Shown here piece after piece: positions 25,234-34,242 of a stretch of DNA of 64,000 bases. The first letter of the stretch is position 1. Every line of letters begins with the position of its first letter. The translations under genes were made by a program, and so were the position numbers. The notes under the pieces are model-generated. The model did no database searches, was not told where the DNA came from, and worked only from the letters and a program-made list of their open reading frames with translations. Source of the stretch: Paraburkholderia kururiensis JCM 10599 = LMG 19447. Its GTDB lineage: Bacteria; Pseudomonadota; Gammaproteobacteria; Burkholderiales; Burkholderiaceae. The stretch is from the NCBI RefSeq assembly GCF_003986935.1, contig NZ_RJZE01000012.1, forward strand, positions 62,001-126,000. Direction: 5' to 3'.

Positions 25234-27036
25234 TTACTGCGCCTTCTGTTCCGGCGTGCGCAGGCGGATGTGGAGTTCGCGCAACTGACGCTCGTCCACT
25301 TCGCTCGGCGCCTGGGTGAGCAGGCACTGCGCACGTTGCGTCTTCGGGAACGCGATCACGTCGCGGATCGAATCGGCGCCGGCCATCATCGTGACGATAC
25401 GGTCGAGGCCGAACGCAATGCCACCGTGCGGGGGCGCGCCGTACTGGAGCGCGTCGAGCAGGAAGCCGAACTTGGCACGGGCTTCCTCCGGACCGATCTT
25501 GAGCGCGCGGAACACCTTGCTCTGCACTTCCTCGCGGTGGATACGCACCGAACCGCCGCCGATTTCCCAACCGTTCAGCACCATGTCGTAGGCCTTCGCG
25601 AGGCAGCGGGCCGGATCCGTTTCCAGATACTCGATGTGCTCGTCCTTCGGGCTTGTGAACGGATGGTGCGCAGCGACGAAGCGGTTCTCTTCCTCGTCGT
25701 ACTCGAACATCGGGAAGTCGATCACCCACAGCGGCTTCCAGCCGGCCTCGACGAGACCGTTCGCCTTGCCGAACTCCGAATGACCGATCTTCAGGCGCAG
25801 TGCGCCGAGGCTATCGTTCACCACCTTTGCGCGGTCCGCGGCAAAGAAGATGATGTCGCCGTCCTGAGCACCGGTGCGCTCGATGATCGCCGCGATGGCC
25901 GCATCATGCAGGTTCTTCACGATCGGGCTTTGCAGGCCGTCGCGGCCCTTCGCAGCCTCGTTGACCTTGATCCACGCCAGGCCCTTCGCGCCATAGATGC
26001 GCACGAATTCCGTGTAGCTGTCGATATCGCCACGCGAGAGCTCACCGCCCTTCGGCACGCGCAGGGCTGCAACGCGCCCGTCCTTGGTATTGGCCGGCGT
26101 GCTGAACACCTTGAAGTCGACGTCCTTCATGGCGTCCGTGAGTTCCGTGAATTCGAGCTTCACGCGCAGGTCGGGCTTGTCCGAGCCGAAGCGGCTCATG
26201 GCTTCCGAGTACTGCATCACCGGGAACTTCGCGTCCAGTTCCACGCCGATCGTTTCCTTGAACACGTGGCGCGCCATCTCTTCGAACAGGTCGCGAATCT
26301 CCTGCTCGCCGAGGAACGACGTTTCGCAGTCGATCTGCGTGAACTCGGGCTGGCGGTCGGCACGCAGGTCTTCGTCGCGGAAGCACTTCACGATCTGGTA
26401 ATAGCGGTCGAAGTTCGCCACCATCAGGAGCTGCTTGAAGAGCTGGGGCGACTGCGGCAGCGCGAAGAACTGGCCTGCGTTCACGCGCGACGGCACGAGG
26501 TAGTCGCGCGCACCTTCCGGCGTGCTCTTGGTGAGCATCGGCGTTTCGATGTCGATGAAGCCCTTCGCGTCGAGGTACTTGCGCACTTCCATCGCCACGC
26601 GGTAGCGCAGGCGCAGGTTGTGCTGCATCTGCGGACGGCGCAGGTCGAGCACGCGGTGCGTGAGGCGCGTGGTTTCCGAGAGGTTGTCGTCATCGAGCTG
26701 GAACGGGGGCGTGACCGACGGATTCAGCACGGTCAGCTCGTGGCACAGCACTTCGATCTTGCCGCTCGTGAGGTTCGCGTTCGTGGTGCCTTCCGGACGG
26801 TTGCGCACCACGCCCTTCACCTGTACGCAGAACTCGTTGCGCACGCCTTCGGCCGTCTTGAACATCTCGGCGCGGTCCGGGTCGCAGACAACCTGAACGA
26901 GGCCTTCCCGGTCGCGCAGGTCGATGAAGATAACGCCGCCGTGGTCGCGGCGCCGGCTCACCCAGCCGCACAGCGACACGGTTTGGCCCAGCAGGTGTTC
27001 GGTCACCAGACCGCAGTATTCAGATCTCATCGACAT
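25234..27036 (-). CDS. aspS: Aspartyl-tRNA synthetase
   Basis: Class II synthetase of 600 residues. The N-terminal OB-fold anticodon domain contains LCGWVSRRRDHG and FIDLRDREG. The catalytic core includes LDLRRPQMQ, the motif-2 region FRDEDLRADRQPEF, a bacterial GAD insertion near SRFGSDKPDL, and motif 3 GIAFGLDRIVTMM at the C-terminal end. Length and motif order are those of bacterial AspRS; whether it is discriminating or AspRS/AsnRS dual-specific cannot be judged here. Two in-frame ATGs (27036 and 27030) are possible starts. Confidence 0.97.
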   Translation of the reverse strand: MSMRSEYCGLVTEHLLGQTVSLCGWVSRRRDHGGVIFIDLRDREGLVQVVCDPDRAEMFKTAEGVRNEFCVQVKGVVRNRPEGTTNANLTSGKIEVLCHELTVLNPSVTPPFQLDDDNLSETTRLTHRVLDLRRPQMQHNLRLRYRVAMEVRKYLDAKGFIDIETPMLTKSTPEGARDYLVPSRVNAGQFFALPQSPQLFKQLLMVANFDRYYQIVKCFRDEDLRADRQPEFTQIDCETSFLGEQEIRDLFEEMARHVFKETIGVELDAKFPVMQYSEAMSRFGSDKPDLRVKLEFTELTDAMKDVDFKVFSTPANTKDGRVAALRVPKGGELSRGDIDSYTEFVRIYGAKGLAWIKVNEAAKGRDGLQSPIVKNLHDAAIAAIIERTGAQDGDIIFFAADRAKVVNDSLGALRLKIGHSEFGKANGLVEAGWKPLWVIDFPMFEYDEEENRFVAAHHPFTSPKDEHIEYLETDPARCLAKAYDMVLNGWEIGGGSVRIHREEVQSKVFRALKIGPEEARAKFGFLLDALQYGAPPHGGIAFGLDRIVTMMAGADSIRDVIAFPKTQRAQCLLTQAPSEVDERQLRELHIRLRTPEQKAQ

Positions 27037-27102
27037 GATGTTCGTCTTTCGTTATTCAGGAATTGAACGGCTGCGTCCCACAACGGCGGGCGCCAGCCGG
27101 TG

Positions 27103-27762
27103 TTACAGCGGAGGCTCGACGGTGCGCCGCTGCGGCGCGGGCGCCACATGCGGCGCCGACGGCGCGACGACGCCCATCGAAACGATGTACTTGAGCGCGG
27201 CGTCGACCGTCATGTCGAGTTCGACGACCTCGCTGCGCGGGATCATGAGAAAAAAGCCCGACGTCGGATTAGGCGTGGTGGGCACGTACACGCTCACGCA
27301 TTCTTCCTTCAGGTGATTCACGACGTCGCCGCCGGGAATGCCGGTCAAGAACGCAATCGTATACGAACCTTTACGCGGGTATTCGATCAGGAGCGCCTTG
27401 CGGAACGCGTTGCCACTGCTGGAAAGCAGCGTGTCGGACACCTGCTTGACGCTCGTATAGATGGGACCGACCACCGGAATGCGGCGCACCACGGCGTTCC
27501 ACGCCTCCACGAGCTTCTGCCCGACGAGGTTCTGGGTCAGCAGGCCGACGACGAAGACGAACGCGAGCGTAAGCAGTGCACCAAGCCCCGGCAGATGGAA
27601 CCCGAACAGGCGCTCCGGCTGCCACGCTGTCGGCAACAGCAGCAACGTCTGATCCATCGTGCCGATGATCAGATTGAGCACCCACAGCGTGATGGCCAGA
27701 GGCACCAGCACGAGCAGGCCAGTCAGGAAAACCGATTTGAGCGTCGCTTTCTTGGTCGTCAT
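27103..27762 (-). CDS. DUF502-family membrane protein
   Basis: A 219-residue inner-membrane protein with two clear helices near the N-terminus (VFLTGLLVLVPLAITLWVL and LLTLAFVFVVGLLT) and then the conserved cytoplasmic or periplasmic domain: RRIPVVGPIYTSVKQV, KALLIEYPRKGSYTIAFLTG and VYVPTTPNPTSGFFLMIPR. This is the DUF502 family, of unknown biochemical role, nearly always next to aspS in beta-proteobacteria. The Pro-rich tail after residue 195 is probably disordered. It lies 66 bases upstream of aspS on the same strand. Confidence 0.92.
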   Translation of the reverse strand: MTTKKATLKSVFLTGLLVLVPLAITLWVLNLIIGTMDQTLLLLPTAWQPERLFGFHLPGLGALLTLAFVFVVGLLTQNLVGQKLVEAWNAVVRRIPVVGPIYTSVKQVSDTLLSSSGNAFRKALLIEYPRKGSYTIAFLTGIPGGDVVNHLKEECVSVYVPTTPNPTSGFFLMIPRSEVVELDMTVDAALKYIVSMGVVAPSAPHVAPAPQRRTVEPPL

Positions 27763-27838
27763 GTGTACCGCCGGAGAGCCGTGGCGAAGCGCCGCGGCGA
27801 GGGCGCCGCCCCTCGGTCAGAATGGGACGGCTCGGGTA

Positions 27839-28204
27839 TCAGGGACTGCCCGTCGTGCTGGCCGCGGTGGACGTCGTCGCCGGCGCGGCGCCCGATGTGC
27901 CTTCCGAACCGCTGGCCGACTTGCTGCCGCTCGCGCTGTCGCTGCCGGCCGAAGCGGTTTCCGACGACCCCGCCGCGGTTTCCTTCTTCGCACCCGTGCT
28001 CGCGCCACTGGCGCCACTGTTGCCGCCGCGAAAATCGGTGACGTACCAGCCGGAGCCTTTCAGCTGGAAGCCTGCCGCCGTGACCTGCTTGCGGAAGGTG
28101 TCCTTCTGGCACTCGGGGCACTGCGTCAAAGGCGAATCGCTCATCTTTTGCAGCACGTCCTTCTGGAAGCCGCACGATTCGCAACGATAAGCGTAGATCG
28201 GCAT
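27839..28204 (-). CDS. FmdB-family zinc-ribbon protein
   Basis: A 121-residue protein starting MPIYAYRCESCGF with a second pair in CPECQ: a four-cysteine zinc ribbon of the FmdB putative regulatory family. The conserved GSGWYVTDF follows. The last 60 residues are a low-complexity Ser/Ala/Gly/Thr tail. The start at 28204 is certain from the family; the ORF runs 13 codons further upstream. First gene of the fmdB-DUF502-aspS-nudB-clsB series. Role unknown; formamidase regulation was shown only for the founding member. Confidence 0.9.
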   Translation of the reverse strand: MPIYAYRCESCGFQKDVLQKMSDSPLTQCPECQKDTFRKQVTAAGFQLKGSGWYVTDFRGGNSGASGASTGAKKETAAGSSETASAGSDSASGSKSASGSEGTSGAAPATTSTAASTTGSP

Positions 28205-28345
28205 GATCCTGTTCCCTGATGAAAATCTGATAAACGCTTGCAAAGCCTTGAATTATAGCCGCAAACGCCTGCCGGCCCGGCGATTTCACCGGCCGGCGCG
28301 TTGCGCGGCCACCGGCGCTTCAGATGGGGGCGAAGACCGCGCGGA

Positions 28346-29038
28346 TCAAGAGCGGCCGGCGCGGCGTTGCCAGGTCATCCAGCGCTCGCGGCCGGCAAAG
28401 ACCGGTATCGAGCCGGACACTGGCTCGTCTTCCACGAGCATGAAATCGGGTTCGAGCAGAGCCTCGAGCTCGGCGCGGTCGATGCCGAACGGCGGCCCCT
28501 TAGGCGTAGCCCCAATGAAGAAGAAACCCGCGAGCAAGCCGCCTTCCGGCAGGATGTCGGCCATGCGCGCAGCGTAACGCGCCCAAAAATCCCGCGGCAG
28601 GGCGCACAAAAAAGCGCGTTCGTAGACCCAACCCGGCGTGAATGGCGGCTGCCAGGCGAAGAAGTCCGCTTCCTCCACAACATGGGCGTACTGCGGGCCC
28701 AACTGCGCGCGCGCCGTGGCCACGGCTGCCGGTGAGAAATCGATGGCGCGCACCTGGCGGCCACGTTGAGCGAGCCACAACGCTTCCCAGGCACTGCCGC
28801 AGCCGGGGATCACGATCGCCTCGCCCGGATGCCGCGCGGCGAAGGCTTCGAACGCAGGCGGCACGCCAGCCTGGTCCCAAGGAGTAAAGCCCTGCTCGAA
28901 GCGCTCGTTCCAGAACGCGGGGTTGCGCGGATCGCGGGATTCGAATTCGGGGGCCGACGGCGCAACTGCTGGCGCGGCGGTCTTTCCTGCACTGCCCGGT
29001 TCATCGGGTGGCACAGCCGGATGCGTCGGATCGGTCAT
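28346..29038 (-). CDS. TPMT-family S-adenosylmethionine-dependent methyltransferase
   Basis: A 230-residue protein of the thiopurine S-methyltransferase fold. NPAFWNERFEQGFTPWD is the family entry motif, followed by the SAM loop VIPGCGSAWEALWLAQRG, AIDFSPAAV and ERAFLCALP. A 35-residue Pro/Ala-rich N-terminus precedes it. Relatives methylate thiols, halides, selenium or tellurium species; the substrate here cannot be told. The start at 29038 (MTDPTHPAV) is preferred to one 99 bases upstream. It follows ubiB on the same strand by 52 bases. Confidence 0.87.
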   Translation of the reverse strand: MTDPTHPAVPPDEPGSAGKTAAPAVAPSAPEFESRDPRNPAFWNERFEQGFTPWDQAGVPPAFEAFAARHPGEAIVIPGCGSAWEALWLAQRGRQVRAIDFSPAAVATARAQLGPQYAHVVEEADFFAWQPPFTPGWVYERAFLCALPRDFWARYAARMADILPEGGLLAGFFFIGATPKGPPFGIDRAELEALLEPDFMLVEDEPVSGSIPVFAGRERWMTWQRRAGRS

Positions 29039-29090
29039 GGCGTGTTGGTTCCCTCGGTGCTGTCGGATCTGGAGCAGCCGCGCCGCCCGT

Positions 29091-30671
29091 TCAGCCGCCG
29101 TACGCGAGCGCGAGCCACAAGCGGGCGGCCACGGCACCGGCGCCCACGGCGAGGCCGAACATGAGCAGCCCTTGAAGCAGCCGGTTGGTCCGCTTCTGCT
29201 CCAGCAGGATCAACCGCATCGCTTCGTCGCTCGTGCCTGCATGGGGATTGTCGTGGCGCTGCGCCAGCACGTGATGAATCAGGCGCGGCAACTGCGGCAG
29301 CGTCTTGCTCCACTGCGGCGCTTCGATTCTCAGTCGTTCGTACCAGCCCCGCAAGCCGATCTGCTCGTTCATCCAGCGTTCGAGGTACGGCTTCGCGGTC
29401 TTCCACAAGTCGAGGTCGGGATCGAGCGAGCGGCCCAGACCTTCCACGTTGAGCATGGTCTTTTGCAGCAGTACCAGTTGGGGCTGGATTTCAACGTTGA
29501 AGCGGCGCGAGGTCGAGAAGAGACGCATCAGCACCTGGCCGAGTGAAATGTCTTTCAGCGCCCGGTCGAAGTACGGCTCGCAAACGGCGCGAATGGCGCT
29601 TTCCAGTTCTTCCACGCGCGTATTGGGCGGCACCCAGCCCGACTCCAGGTGCAGCGTCGCGACGCGGTGGTAATCGCGCTTGAAGAAGGCGAGGAAGTTT
29701 TGCGCGAGGTAGTTCTTGTCGAAGTCCGAAAGCGCGCCAATGATCCCGAAGTCGAGCGCGATGTAGCGGCCGAAGTGCGCGGGGTCAAGACTCACCTGGA
29801 TGTTGCCGGGGTGCATGTCCGCGTGGAAGAAGCCGTCGCGAAACACCTGCGTGAAGAAGATCTCCACGCCTTCGCGGGCGAGCTTGGGAATGTCCACGCC
29901 GGCTGCGCGCAACGTCTCCACCTGGCTGATGGGCACCCCGACCATGCGCTCCATGACGAGCACGGTGGGCGTGCAGAACTCCCAGTACATCTCGGGAACG
30001 AGCAGGAGGTCGAGCCCCGCGAAATTGCGCCGCAACTGGCTGCCGTTGGCCGCCTCGCGCATGAGGTCGAGTTCGTCGTGCAGGTACTTGTCGAACTCGG
30101 CCACCACTTCGCGCGGCTTGAGCCGCTTGCCGTCCGCCCACAGCCGCTCGGCCCACACGGCGAGGTCGCGCAGCAGCGCGAGGTCGGAATCGATAACGGG
30201 CCGCATGTTGGGACGCAGCACCTTGATGGCCACGGGTTTGCCCGCGTGGTCGCCGGTCTTGAGCTTCGCGAAGTGCACCTGGGCAATCGAGGCGCTGGCC
30301 ACCGGCACGCGCTCGAAGTCGTCGAACAGCACGCCCACCGGCGCGCCCAGCGACTTCTCGATGAGGCCAATGGCGACGTCCGAATCGAACGGCGGCACCT
30401 GGTCCTGGAGGCGCGCCAGTTCGTCGGCAATGTCGAGGGGCAACAGGTCGCGGCGCGTGGACAGCACCTGGCCGAACTTGACGAAGATCGGCCCCAGGCT
30501 TTCCAGCGCGAGCCGCAGCCGCACCCCTGGCGGCTGGTCGAAACGCCGGCCGATAGTGGTGATACGCAGCAACAGCCGCACGCGGCGGTCGTTGATGCGC
30601 GAGAGCATCATCTCGTCGAGTCCGAAACGGATGACGGTGAAAAAGATCTTTAGAACTCGCAGAACACGCAT
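29091..30671 (-). CDS. ubiB: Ubiquinone biosynthesis atypical kinase/ATPase UbiB
   Basis: UbiB is a membrane-bound ADCK-type protein needed for ubiquinone assembly. The 526-residue product has the KxGQ signature in FVKFGQVLSTRRDLLP, the ATP-site Lys in VAIKVLRPN, the catalytic loop HADMHPGNI and ALDFGIIG, with one or two C-terminal helices (GLLMFGLAVGAGAVAARLWLA). I chose ATG at 30671 (MRVLRVLKI); a GTG at 30686 directly after the ubiJ stop is possible. It follows ubiJ with a 15-base gap, so the two are co-transcribed. Confidence 0.95.
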   Translation of the reverse strand: MRVLRVLKIFFTVIRFGLDEMMLSRINDRRVRLLLRITTIGRRFDQPPGVRLRLALESLGPIFVKFGQVLSTRRDLLPLDIADELARLQDQVPPFDSDVAIGLIEKSLGAPVGVLFDDFERVPVASASIAQVHFAKLKTGDHAGKPVAIKVLRPNMRPVIDSDLALLRDLAVWAERLWADGKRLKPREVVAEFDKYLHDELDLMREAANGSQLRRNFAGLDLLLVPEMYWEFCTPTVLVMERMVGVPISQVETLRAAGVDIPKLAREGVEIFFTQVFRDGFFHADMHPGNIQVSLDPAHFGRYIALDFGIIGALSDFDKNYLAQNFLAFFKRDYHRVATLHLESGWVPPNTRVEELESAIRAVCEPYFDRALKDISLGQVLMRLFSTSRRFNVEIQPQLVLLQKTMLNVEGLGRSLDPDLDLWKTAKPYLERWMNEQIGLRGWYERLRIEAPQWSKTLPQLPRLIHHVLAQRHDNPHAGTSDEAMRLILLEQKRTNRLLQGLLMFGLAVGAGAVAARLWLALAYGG

Positions 30672-30686
30672 GTCGGGCCCGATCAC

Positions 30687-31322
30687 CTAGTGCGCCGGGC
30701 GCGATGTAGCTGTCGTGCGCGAGCGCTCGCCAGCGATTTTCTGCTCCAGACGCTCCACGCGCTTCTCGACGCGCGCAAGCGTGTCGCGCGCGCGGGCCAG
30801 TTCCTCACTGAAATCCTGAAGGGCTTCGCGGCGCACCAGTTGCGGGTCTTCATCGAGCAGGTATTCGGCCACCGAGTCGAGCAGATTGCGCCCCGCGCGG
30901 CGCGCGTGTTCGCCCGCCGTGCGCACCAACGACGAGACGCGCCACGCCGGGCCGTCGCCAATGAGTTGAGCCAGATCTTCTTCCGGCTCCCAGCGCAGGT
31001 GTTCGGCCAGCTTCGCGATGGTTGTGGCGAATTCGGCGTCGCCCTCGATCTTCACGTGCTTCATGACGGCCGCCTGACCGCCCTGCAGGAACGCAGGCAC
31101 GGCATCAGCGGGCACGGAAACAGTGACGTCGAACGCATGTGCGTCGCTCTCGTCCACGGCCGCCAGGTAGCCGTCCGGCTTCACGAGGAGGGTCAGGGCG
31201 ACGGGCGGGCAGGCAAGCCGGGCAGTCTTGCCGGCATAGGGAGCGAGACGCTCGAGCGCCCACGTTTCGCGGGCGAGCAGGTGATTGACGGCAGCGGCAA
31301 AGGGCTTGGCGGCGAGGGTCAT
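30687..31322 (-). CDS. ubiJ: Ubiquinone biosynthesis accessory factor UbiJ (SCP2 domain)
   Basis: UbiJ is a lipid-binding organiser of the soluble Ubi complex that modifies the quinone ring. The 211-residue protein has an N-terminal SCP2-like domain (ARLACPPVALTLLV, MKHVKIEGDAEFATTIAKLA), the WEPEEDLAQLIGD motif and a C-terminal coiled coil rich in Glu/Arg (ARVEKRVERLEQKI). Start ATG at 31322 is taken; a GTG two codons upstream is also in frame. It lies between a terminator and ubiB. Confidence 0.92.
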   Translation of the reverse strand: MTLAAKPFAAAVNHLLARETWALERLAPYAGKTARLACPPVALTLLVKPDGYLAAVDESDAHAFDVTVSVPADAVPAFLQGGQAAVMKHVKIEGDAEFATTIAKLAEHLRWEPEEDLAQLIGDGPAWRVSSLVRTAGEHARRAGRNLLDSVAEYLLDEDPQLVRREALQDFSEELARARDTLARVEKRVERLEQKIAGERSRTTATSRPAH

Positions 31323-31341
31323 CGGCACGTGGAGGAATAAA

Positions 31342-31372
31342 AACCCGCGCGGGCGAAGGCCACGCGCGGGTT
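31342..31372 (-). terminator. Rho-independent terminator after the Tim44-like gene
   Basis: AACCCGCGCG (31342-31351) and CGCGCGGGTT (31363-31372) form a perfect 10-base stem. On the minus strand it is followed by TTTTTATT. It separates the ubiE/Tim44-like transcript from ubiJ-ubiB. Confidence 0.85.
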
Positions 31373-31452
31373 CCTATTGTAACGTCCGTCACGTCCGAAC
31401 CGGGCCGTACCGGGGGGCGGCCAGACGGACGATACGACGTGCGTCAGTGCGG

Positions 31453-32493
31453 TCAGTGGGTCAACTGCTGGATGCCGGCGAGCAGCCACCCTTCGTCGCG
31501 ACGCGCCGACTTCGAGAGGTTCCATACTTCGAGGAACGGCTCGGCAGGCGCGCCCGCCGTCTCGCGAATGAGGCCCGAGAACTGCACGCTGGCCAGATAC
31601 TCGCCGCCACGGTCTTCAACGCCGAGCAGTTCTGCGTTGAGTTGCACCACGTCCGTCTGGTTCGCCTGCGCGCCGCGCGAGTCGAGATCGATCTTCACTT
31701 CGGCGAACATTTCCGGCGTGGTGAATTCACGAATGTCGTCCATGTTGCCAGCGTCCCAAGCGGCCTGGAGGCGCACGAAGTGGACCTTTGCATTGCGCAG
31801 GAACGCCTCGGTGTCGAAACCGGCCGGCACAGCGACCCGAGAGGCCGGCTCGAACGCCGTTGCAGCCGCAGCGGCCGGGCTCGCAGCCGCAGGCAGCGAC
31901 GACATGCCCGAGAATCGCGGCTCCGCTGCATCACGCGCCGAATTGAAATCGCCGGCGCGATGGGCGTCCGCATAAGCGTCCGCACGACCGGCACCCGCTG
32001 CGCCGTAAGCGGGCTGGTTCGCGTCGCGGCGACGGCCCATGAACTTGCGGATCAGCCAGATCGCGATCATGGCGATGAGCGCGATCACGATGATGTTCGC
32101 CATCATGCCGGCGAACGCTTCACCCAGGCCAAAGTGAGACAGCAGCGCGGCAATGCCGAGACCCGCGGCGAGCCCCGCGAGCGGGCCGAGCCAGCGCGAA
32201 CGCGAAGGCGCCGCGGCCGGCGTGGGAGTGGGTGCGGGCGCCCGTTGCGCCTGAGCGGTCTGGCCCGACTGCTGCAAGGGTTGCCCCGGTTGCTGCGCCG
32301 GCGGCGTAGTCTGGCGCTGCGTCACGGTAGACGACTGCCGGCCAATGGTGCGACCGCCGCCCATGCGCCGAGCTTCGGCATCGAGCGATGCGAATGTCGC
32401 CACGACCACCAGACCGACTACCGCGAACCGTCCGATCCGCGCCGCCCACGAAGGAGAAAGACTTTTGAAAGACTTCGAGCGCGCATCAGACAT
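31453..32493 (-). CDS. Tim44-like domain membrane protein
   Basis: A 346-residue protein. An N-terminal hydrophobic segment (FAVVGLVVVATFASLDAEA) acts as signal or anchor, then RRMGGGRTIGRQ, typical of bacterial Tim44-like proteins, a Gln/Pro/Ala-rich linker and two membrane helices (WLGPLAGLAAGLGIAALL; IIVIALIAMIAIWLI). The C-terminal Tim44-like/lipid-binding domain starts near FDTEAFLRNAKVHF and ends GWLLAGIQQL. Mitochondrial Tim44 tethers the import motor; the bacterial function is unknown. It lies directly downstream of ubiE. Confidence 0.87.
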   Translation of the reverse strand: MSDARSKSFKSLSPSWAARIGRFAVVGLVVVATFASLDAEARRMGGGRTIGRQSSTVTQRQTTPPAQQPGQPLQQSGQTAQAQRAPAPTPTPAAAPSRSRWLGPLAGLAAGLGIAALLSHFGLGEAFAGMMANIIVIALIAMIAIWLIRKFMGRRRDANQPAYGAAGAGRADAYADAHRAGDFNSARDAAEPRFSGMSSLPAAASPAAAAATAFEPASRVAVPAGFDTEAFLRNAKVHFVRLQAAWDAGNMDDIREFTTPEMFAEVKIDLDSRGAQANQTDVVQLNAELLGVEDRGGEYLASVQFSGLIRETAGAPAEPFLEVWNLSKSARRDEGWLLAGIQQLTH

Positions 32494-32529
32494 GACTGAA
32501 ATTCCTTTTAAGACAACGAGTTGAGAACG

Positions 32530-33261
32530 CTAATACTTTGTCGCGACATGCAAGGCTACCACGCCAGCTGACAAATTGTAATATTTGACGGCTTCAAGGC
32601 CGACTTGTTCCATCATCGTCTTCAAAGTTTCCTGGTCCGGATGCATGCGGATCGATTCGGCCAGGTAGCGGTAGCTGTCGGCGTCTTTCGCGAAGCGGTC
32701 GCCCAGCCAGGGCAGCACCTTGAACGAATAGACGTCGTAGAACTTGCGCAGCGGCTCCCATACCTTCGAGAACTCCAGCACGAGCACGCGGCCGCCCGGC
32801 TTCAGCACGCGGCGCATTTCGGCAAGCGCCATGTCCTTGTGGGTCATGTTGCGCAGCCCGAACGCGACGGTCACCACGTCGAAGTAGTTGTCCGGAAAGG
32901 GAATCTTCTCGGCGTCGCAAAGCAGCGCCGGCGTGATGACCCCCTTGTCCAGCAGCCGGTCGCGGCCCACGCGCAGCATCGATTCGTTGATGTCGGTGTG
33001 CCAGACCTCGCCCGTCGGGCCGGCCTGTTTCGCGAATGCCTTCGAGAGGTCGCCCGTGCCGCCCGCGATGTCCAGCACCCTGGCGCCCGGCCGCACCTTC
33101 GCCTGCGCGATCGTGAAGGCCTTCCAGGCGCGATGCAGCCCGCCCGACATCAGGTCGTTCATCAGGTCGTAGTTCGAGGCGACCGAGTGGAACACGCCCG
33201 CCACCTTCTTCGCTTTTTCCTGTTCGTCGACGGTCTGATAGCCGAAGTGGGTTTTGCTCAT
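32530..33261 (-). CDS. ubiE: Ubiquinone/menaquinone biosynthesis C-methyltransferase UbiE
   Basis: UbiE methylates the quinone ring carbon using SAM. The 243-residue protein has FHSVASNYDLMNDLMS near residue 24, SAM motif I VLDIAGGTGDL, the DAEKIPFPDNYFD region, FGLRNMTHK and the C-terminal NLSAGVVALHVATKY. All UbiE signatures are present. It precedes the Tim44-like gene, and with ubiJ and ubiB nearby forms a ubiquinone locus. Confidence 0.97.
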   Translation of the reverse strand: MSKTHFGYQTVDEQEKAKKVAGVFHSVASNYDLMNDLMSGGLHRAWKAFTIAQAKVRPGARVLDIAGGTGDLSKAFAKQAGPTGEVWHTDINESMLRVGRDRLLDKGVITPALLCDAEKIPFPDNYFDVVTVAFGLRNMTHKDMALAEMRRVLKPGGRVLVLEFSKVWEPLRKFYDVYSFKVLPWLGDRFAKDADSYRYLAESIRMHPDQETLKTMMEQVGLEAVKYYNLSAGVVALHVATKY

Positions 33262-33349
33262 CGCGCTGGTCCTTTGTCGCGGGTTCGGAATTGTTGCGCC
33301 GCGCCATACGCGGCAGGCGCCATCGTATCAGGGCGCGGCCGGATCGGTA

Positions 33350-33763
33350 TTAATGACAGTGGCCGTGTGCGGCTGCCGGCGCGGGCATGGGCGCGTCACG
33401 CTCCACGCCTGCTGCTTTCAGTTTTGCGAAGTACTCGGCCCACAGCTCGTCCTGGCGCGTGGCCAGGTCATAGAGCAGGCCCCACGAATAGATGCCCGTG
33501 GAGTGACCGTCCGAGAAGGTCGGCTGCAACGCGTAGTTGCCCACACCTTCGAGCGCCGTGATCGTGACTTCGCGCTTGCCCGTCTGGAGCGTCTCCTGGC
33601 CGGGCCCGTGGCCGCGCACTTCCGCCGACGGCGAATACACGCGCATCAGTTCGAACGGCACGCGGTAGCTGCGTCCATCGGCGTATTGGAGTTCCAGCAC
33701 GCGCGATACCGCGTGCACGACGACGCCGGTAGGCACCGGCGTATCGGGTTTCAGTCCACTCAT
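33350..33763 (-). CDS. DUF971 (gamma-butyrobetaine hydroxylase-like N-terminal) domain protein
   Basis: A 137-residue cytoplasmic protein with the DUF971/GBBH-like pattern: LELQYADGRSYRVPFELMRVYSPSAEVRGHG (read in parts), VGNYALQPTFSDGHSTGIYSW near the middle and a His-rich tail (AAHGHCH) that may bind metal. The domain occurs alone in many beta-proteobacteria immediately upstream of ubiE, and has been linked to iron-sulfur or iron homeostasis in other settings. Function not established. Same strand, 88 bases before ubiE. Confidence 0.88.
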   Translation of the reverse strand: MSGLKPDTPVPTGVVVHAVSRVLELQYADGRSYRVPFELMRVYSPSAEVRGHGPGQETLQTGKREVTITALEGVGNYALQPTFSDGHSTGIYSWGLLYDLATRQDELWAEYFAKLKAAGVERDAPMPAPAAAHGHCH

Positions 33764-33771
33764 GATTGACC

Positions 33772-34200
33772 TCAGGCGAGCGCCTGCTCGATTTCGTTAC
33801 GCACGGCGTCGCGCAGCAACGTGGCTTGGGCGCGCCGTGCGGCGAGAAGTTTTTCGGACACGGTGCGCTGGCGCGGCGCCCACACCGGCATGGGGAAATG
33901 GGCGTCGTTCGAATAGCGCGGAATGACGTGCCAGTGCACATGCGGCACCTGGTTGCCGAGGCTCGCGAGATTCACCTTGACGGGCTGCATCACGCGGCGC
34001 AGTGCGCGCTCGACCGCGTACACCGCGTGCATGATCCGTTCCCGCGCGCCGCCGTCCAGATCGGAGAACTCCGCAACGTGCGCGTTCCAGATCACCCGGC
34101 AAAAGCCGGGATAATCCAGTTCGTCGGCGAGGACGACACGCAAGGTGTCGTCCTGCCAGAGCACCTCGCCGCCGTCCTCACGGCAGAATACGCAATCCAT
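33772..34200 (-). CDS. HIT-family nucleotide hydrolase
   Basis: A 142-residue histidine-triad protein. The catalytic triad is intact in VPHVHWHVIPRY, and an N-terminal CVFC pair suggests a zinc site as in some HIT branches. The product would hydrolyse nucleotide phosphoramidates or dinucleotides. It ends eight bases before the DUF971 gene and starts 42 bases after the large oxidoreductase, so all four minus-strand genes from 38355 to 32530 could form one transcript. Confidence 0.93.
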   Translation of the reverse strand: MDCVFCREDGGEVLWQDDTLRVVLADELDYPGFCRVIWNAHVAEFSDLDGGARERIMHAVYAVERALRRVMQPVKVNLASLGNQVPHVHWHVIPRYSNDAHFPMPVWAPRQRTVSEKLLAARRAQATLLRDAVRNEIEQALA

Positions 34201-34242
34201 CGTTGTCCTCAGGCAGATCGGCAGGATGCCGCAACGGTGCCA